DNA from: Anthoceros angustus
Lineage: Eukaryota; Streptophyta; Anthocerotopsida; Anthocerotales; Anthocerotaceae
Direction: 5' to 3'
Length of the DNA stretch: 64,000 bases
Assembly (NCBI GenBank): GCA_010909165.1
Contig: VJWM01000296.1
Location: 52,379 to 116,378 of the forward strand
Numbering within the stretch: position 1 is the stretch's first letter; the number at the start of each line of letters is the position of its first letter. A program made the position numbers and the translations under genes. Under the pieces are notes generated by a model that did no database searches, was not told the DNA's origin, and saw only the letters and a program-made list of their open reading frames with translations. This document shows positions 58,598 to 64,000 of the stretch, in pieces.

Positions 58598-61500
58598 TGT
58601 GGCGACTTTTGTTGATGGCCCGCGCCACAATCCGTGTCGTTGTAGGAAGAAGTCCGTTCCCAAAGGGAATGATAGGCCCGTTTACCGCGTTTGTGATTCT
58701 TCGTCCTTGCTCGTTCGCCTCAACACACATACTCCTAACTACTCTGGCGTTCACCGTGAGCCGGTATGGCCAAGCGTTTAGACCCGTTCGCGTCCGTATC
58801 GTTCATCATCCTCACGCATCCTTTCCTCTCTCCCTCACGCTACACTCTTGATCTTAGAAAAGCGCGGGTTCAGGACCTCCTCCGTCGTTCGCGGGCCTCT
58901 CCGTCCGGGCTCTACACCCTCCGAGTTCCTCCGGCTCACACGTTCGATCCGTTCGGTCGGGGCGGCTCGAACGATCACCGGTCACCCTTCCACACACACC
59001 ACAGCGCGTTAAGTCCGTCACGGGACCTTGATCAATCTCCCGGAGTCGTGCACCTTTCGGTGACTCGGGACTCACGTTAGCAAGACTCACAAAGGTGCAG
59101 AGCGGCATCAACACCAAGAAAGATGCTTTACTAGGCCTCGGCCCTCTTATCTGCCCAAGGCGTCTTTATTACACCCCTATTACGGCGTGCATTTCGGTAT
59201 ACCCTAATCGGCCGCCTACCATCCTATTTCCCCCCTATCTCCTTCAGTGGTGGGAAGGTCACAGGCCTCGGAATGGGTGGTCAATCCCCGTCACAGCGGT
59301 TGTGGCGCGCAATCGGATGATCCGTGGCGGGGCCTCCTCTCTCCCGGAATCACATCGGGTTGGGCTCACCGTGGTCGACAAGCCGTTACCACGGCGTCAT
59401 CCTCCACAGCCTCCCACAGGTCCTTCGCGGTGGGGCCACCATCTGCTCCCCTAAGCGTAAGTCGAAGGGGCTCCTCCTTCTTGCCGGCCGGTCCTCGAGG
59501 TCTGTCTCGACTCACGAACTTAGTCCATTCAGTCCGTGGCTGGGTCCGACCTTGTCTCAGGTCCGGACCTCGGTCGGACTTGTCGGGTCCGGACTTGGTC
59601 CGGACTTATCTGGGTCCGGACTTGAGGTCCGGACTTATTCTGGTCCGGACTTGATCCGGCCTCGGGGTCCGGACAAAGTCCGGACTCCACCGGGTTTCCT
59701 CCCTCACGGGACTCCTCCGTGGCTCTCCTCGAAGTCCTCCTGTTCCCGATCGAGTGACTCCCGTTGGCCCCTCCTTCCATGGTGAGGTGCGGGGTGCCTC
59801 ATCGCATCCGCCGCTCCTCGTTCGCTCCTCCGTTGCTCCTCTCCGCTCCGTCATCTCAAGCAGGGCCACTAGGGTCCTGTCATGTCCGTGGCCTTCATCT
59901 CCTTCAGCCTTCCGGTCCGTCCGTCTGTGACGTCGAGGCTTCTCGAGGGGCTCGGCGTGGTAATAGGCAAAGTCTGATCGACTTGTTGAATTGCCTCTTC
60001 CACGTGTGCGGGCACCGATACTCCCTCCGCCATAAGTGTTAGGGGCGTCTTTGCCCGGCTTGTTGGGCCACCTCTCACCCAGTTGTGGTGGGCGGCGTAT
60101 CACGAGGCTACAAGGCGGCCTCGGTCACCTCCTGCATTTGCGTTGCTCCACTGCTCGCTCCGTCGTTTCCTCTCCATTGCGGCTTACCGCCAGCGCGGCG
60201 TTCCCGCCTTTCTCGGTGGACGGCGGCTTCTTTTACGCTTCCGGTGCTCGCGCTCCTCCGTTCATTACGGCCTCCGCCGGCTCCTCTCCAGGCGGTCATA
60301 CCTCCGTCCGACTCGGACTTCCTCCAGCTCATACATGGCAGCGTCCAACTCCTTGGATAGTCGCGATTTTCCTCCGTCTTGAGACGGAGGCACTCTATTT
60401 CGTGCTCGAAGTCGTGGATTCTCGTTGAGAATCACTGCCTCAAGCGCATCTTGGGTTGTAGCTCCAGTGTCCTTGTCCTCCATCTGCCCGCCTCTCCTCC
60501 TCTACTGCTGTGAGATCTCTATCTCCCAGTCTTGGCCTCCATCTCCTCCTTTGGCCCTTGCACTCCATAGCTTTGTCACGGCCTTGAGCCTCGGTCTGTG
60601 ACTCTCTCCACGGTTCGATCTCTGTAGTGATCCGGTCGCTCTCTTGCCGCGGCTTCCGCTCCTTCTTTGCCCCTCGCCCACTTGGCCGCTCTGGCCGGGC
60701 CGCCTCCGCCGGTCCAGCTCTCTGCTTGTGCCGGGCCTCTTCCGCCTCTGCTGCCTTCCCCCCGCTGCAAGGTCCTCGCCCGCTTGGGCCTCCCAGGCTT
60801 GCTTGTTTGTGCAGTGAAGAACCTTCTCTGGCCCACCGCGGGCTCGCGCTCCGCCACCGTTTCCCTTCCTCGATCCGGCGAGGGACTCCGCCTTTCCTTT
60901 GCCCCTGGCCGCCTTCACTTGCTCTTGGGTTCCACCATCCTCCTCGGGTGGCCTCCACTTCACAGGTCTTCTCGGCCACGAGACCCCAAAGCATTCCGTC
61001 CATGAGCAGACTCGCCGTGTTTCTTCCACGGCCGCGGTGAGAGGCCCCACAAAGTCCGTAGTGAGCCGGCATTTCTCGATCCAGGACCTCCATACCTTGA
61101 TCCGGAGTAAGTCGGTGGGTTCTCGGACCTAATCGGGACCCTCGGGTCACAGAGTGGTGGTCAGTCTCACCCTCTTGGCCCTCTTGGCCTCTAACTCCTT
61201 TGTGCCCTCTTTCTCACAGGGCTCGGAGGAGGTGAGGGGTCGAGCAAGCTCTTTTGCCCCTTCATCGGGGCAGGACCGGCTCGAGGTGGGGGCTGCGTGA
61301 CCTCTGCTCCTTGGGCCACGTCCCTTTCACCTCCTTACCGCCTCTTGACCTCTTGCCACTCAGGTGGGCGGGGGTAAGTCCGGCACCTTCGAGGTCTTTG
61401 CGTTGGTAAGCGGCACGTCTTCCGCCTCTTGGCTCCCGTTGAGTTCGTCGGGGCTCGGCGGCCGTCGTGGTTGTTGGTCTGTTGCCGGTGCGGAGCCGCC

Positions 61501-63090
61501 CTCCTTACCGCCTCTTGACCTCTTGCCACTCCGGGGTAAGTCGCACCTTGAGGTCTTTGCGTTGGTAAGCGGCACCGTCTTCCGCCTCTTGGCTCCCGTT
61601 GAGTTCGTCGGGGCTCGGCGGCCGTGGTTGTTGTTGTGCTGCCGGTGCGGGCCGCCTCCGGCATCGCTCCCTCACGTGCTCGGAGGGCACCAAAAGGAGG
61701 AAGGGAATCGCCTCCCAAACTTCCAGGTGGTGAGGGGTTCGCTCAGACGTATGGAGTCGAATCCTCGATCGTCCTCCTCCCGAGTCCGCTTGGTCTTGAA
61801 GGGCGACCCCCACCTCAGGCGCCCTTGCACGCTCTACTTGGCGGGGCCTCCGGCCCCGAGCGCCCGTTCAAGCTCTCCCTCCTTGAGGCTCGAAATGTCC
61901 CCATACATGAATCGGTATGGGGTCGGCCGATGGCGAGGCTTCGCTCCTTAGCTTGCGTGCCTCGGCCCAGGCAGGCGAAGATAATCCTTCCCGTCGCTCT
62001 CTTCCCATTGGGCGCATGCGAGAATACGCGAGTTATCACCAAGGTGATCCACCTTGGTGGCGAGTTCAATGGACAATGATCCGGGCTACCGCCCTTACTC
62101 GGTCGGCGGATCGGATATCAACCATCCGTTGGTTGTCCTGCGTTCGAGCCTCGCATCGCGGTGGCCCTATCTTCCCCTTAAGGGGCTCGGCACCGCCCCT
62201 TCTTCCTCCTTGGGCGGTTGTAGGCCATCCTCGGGACCTCAAGGTCCATCGCCTCGGGTCCTCCGGAGGTTCTTGGATCGGACCTCCTTGTTGATCGCCG
62301 CATCTTCGGGCAAACTCCGGACTAGTAGCGTTGTCAAAGGTCCGACCATTTGGAACACGTCCGGATGCCACTCTGCACCAATTCCCTGCTTCCTCCGGCC
62401 GGGGCCCAGTCCGGATAGCGCGGGTCACAATGTTGCGCTCCACGGTCCATGGCTCCCAGTTTCCGTCGGCTTTTGGGTGCCATTGCCTTCTCCTCCTCTT
62501 GTTCTGTAGGCGAGTCGGCCGCACGATGTTCCTCGCCCTTGCGTTGCTGCTCCAACCAGTGCGCGCTCTAAGTGGCGCCCAAAAGATAGCGCGAGCGGAT
62601 TGCGGGCGCAAGGCTGAGATTATGCAGGCTGCGCGGCAATGACCTCCCTCCTTGGCGCGCTTGTGGAAATGCGGCGGGCGCCTCTTCGTTGTCGTAGCGC
62701 GAGTGCATGGCTTACTCGACCCTCGCTTGCTGCGGCCTTACGCGCGCGCGGCAGCGTGAATACCTGCCTCGGCCTCGGCAAATTACGGTCTGACCTGCAT
62801 GCGCCCGACCTCCACTCGGGGCCGTCCCGTGGCGCCGCCCTGCTCATCCTCACGCCTCGCTCCTAGGTTACTTTCACCGTACTTATCCTGTTTGACACAG
62901 GTGGGTTCGGACTTATCCGTTACTCCGTAGTCCGGAGCTTGCCATAGTGGTATGGGGTCCGTTGTTCACTCCGAGTCGGAGTATACTCCGAGCCTCGTCG
63001 GCGCTACCCCAATTTATTCCTCCTTTTCCGCCTTATTTATCCTTCAATCCTAAAAAAGCGAAACCCTACTTATTTCTGCTCCCGGAAGTG
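58598..63090 (-). repeat. LTR-like copy 3 with the extra region, truncated
   Basis: It parallels 45650-51440 from TGTGGCG to the TTATTTATCCTTCAATCC tract and stops at AGCCCACAAT, where the palindromic array resumes. It lacks integrase, RT and gag. It has only one copy of the 1.37-kb duplicated segment. Confidence 0.8.
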
Positions 63091-63560
63091 CAGCCCACAA
63101 TATACATTTCATGGTCAAAGGAAAAATGTTTCCTTGGACCATCACATCTGCTCATATGCATGTCATGGTCATATCATGTCCTTGGCCCATGACATGTATA
63201 TGCGTCATGGGCAAGGACATGACAAGACGTGGGCCGCGACACGCACATGTCTCGAGGCCAAGGACAAATAAATCCTTGTGCAATGGCGAGTGCATTGTCC
63301 TTGGCCCTCGAAATGCAGCCGAATAGCAGCCGGCGTCGCTATGTGTGAGATATTACGTGACTATATATGTTATGACATGTAAATGCATGCCATGGTCAAG
63401 CCCATGACATGCATATACATGTCATGGCCCAAATCATCACGATAATAAAGTGGACCATATCATGCATGTACATGTCATGGCGGAAGGACAAATGACTGCA
63501 CCGCGGACATGGGCATTTCCCAATCAAGGACCATGACATGCATTGACTCATCATGGACCA
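63091..63560. repeat. Palindromic hairpin array, right block
   Basis: The same family as 44630-45648 but more diverged: TTTCATGGTCAAAGGAAA, TTTCCTTGGACCATCAC, TCCTTGGCCCATGACATG, and CATG-rich spacers such as GTCATGGTCATATCATG. It lies directly after the truncated gypsy copy. Confidence 0.8.
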
Positions 63561-64000
63561 AAGACAATCCCGGTGACCACGAGCGGCGTTTCCGTGTCGT
63601 CACCCTTGTGAAACACCTCGGTGCAAGCGGTACATGTGCATCGTGGATAGCGTGGGTGTGAAATGAATATGTGTCATCATACCGGTCATTACAAAAGCGT
63701 GCACTTGGGGTGGTGCCGCCATGATCCTAGGCGCCGTCCATCTGCTGTTGCACCATTGTCAAGGTTTATACTTGTTCGATGTCTGGCGATTGTACTTGTT
63801 ATTAATTATGCTTACCTCTTGAAAACCCCGCTACTCACGTCCTTTTGAATGGGGCGGTGAGGTGTGAGAACAAGGAGAGTTGAAGAGAGTTCTTTGGGAG
63901 ACTTGGAGTGTGGGGAGGATCTGAGAGGCACCTCAAGGGGCTGTGAGAGCCTGGAGGTCAGTATGGAGCTTGGAAGGTGAGCTGAAAGGAGGAGAGAGAG
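63561..64000. other. Right edge, no recognised feature
   Basis: No gene is seen. The last ~150 bp are purine-rich on the plus strand (GAGAG and GGAG runs). Confidence 0.5.

Larger units (their letters stand above)
45650..63090 (-). mobile_element. Rearranged Ty3/gypsy complex, minus strand, three LTR-like copies
   Basis: The best-preserved part runs (minus strand, 5' to 3') from an LTR beginning to the right of 56941, through a leader and gag region (about 56900-55060), reverse transcriptase (53898-53518), RNase H (53149-52847), integrase (52501-52066) and its C-terminal part (51799-51542), an unrecognised ~4.5-kb region (51440-46980), to an LTR ending at 45650. RT before IN makes it Ty3/gypsy, and the DGYSGYNQLHLRE form of the RT motif resembles non-chromodomain (Tat/Athila-like) lineages. 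To the right are an LTR-leader fragment (56941-58597) and a 3' half-element (58598-63090) that repeats LTR plus the unrecognised region. Frames are broken throughout. Confidence 0.82.

Overview
The window looks like nuclear DNA of a seed-free land plant whose sperm swim (moss, lycophyte or fern grade). The genes are plant genes with GT-AG introns: a plastid-type ADP-glucose pyrophosphorylase large subunit, a phytol/farnesol kinase, anthranilate synthase alpha, a plant EHD protein and a stellacyanin-like phytocyanin. Next to them sit WDR92, a dynein-assembly factor largely confined to ciliated lineages, and a CIB-type EF-hand protein. More than half of the window is LTR-retrotransposon and tandem-repeat DNA. 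I cannot name the species.

Layout. 1-13.7 kb is a compact gene island: EHD (-, runs off the left edge), AGPase large subunit (-), mitochondrial inner membrane protease 2 (-), phytol/farnesol kinase (+, divergent from the protease), anthranilate synthase alpha (-). 13.7-18.6 kb is gene-free and built of successive tandem repeats. 18.6-24.2 kb is AT-rich and carries WDR92, the CIB-like gene with a decayed tandem copy, and the phytocyanin. 26.2-30.7 kb is a broken Ty3/gypsy chromovirus with LTRs of only about 165 bp. 32.6-37.5 kb is a broken Ty1/copia element with an internal tandem duplication. 38.8-44.5 kb is further repeat DNA. 44.6-45.6 kb and 63.1-63.5 kb are two blocks of one palindromic repeat; between them lies about 17.4 kb of rearranged minus-strand Ty3/gypsy DNA with three LTR-like copies.

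The main observations are: (1) the AGPase large-subunit gene carries two tandem, same-phase 93-nt versions of one active-site exon, 65 nt apart; (2) anthranilate synthase has a stop-free 81-nt intron of exitron type; (3) four sequence junctions, each with 6-7 nt of microhomology, join duplicated segments; (4) many indels, often a lost dinucleotide in CAG or CTG, separate otherwise near-identical copies and may underlie several frameshifts, so part of the apparent gene decay may be consensus error; (5) two genes linked to motile cilia are neighbours and share an upstream sequence motif. Exon borders were assigned by eye from GT/AG sites, reading phase and recalled family conservation; no alignment or database search was run.
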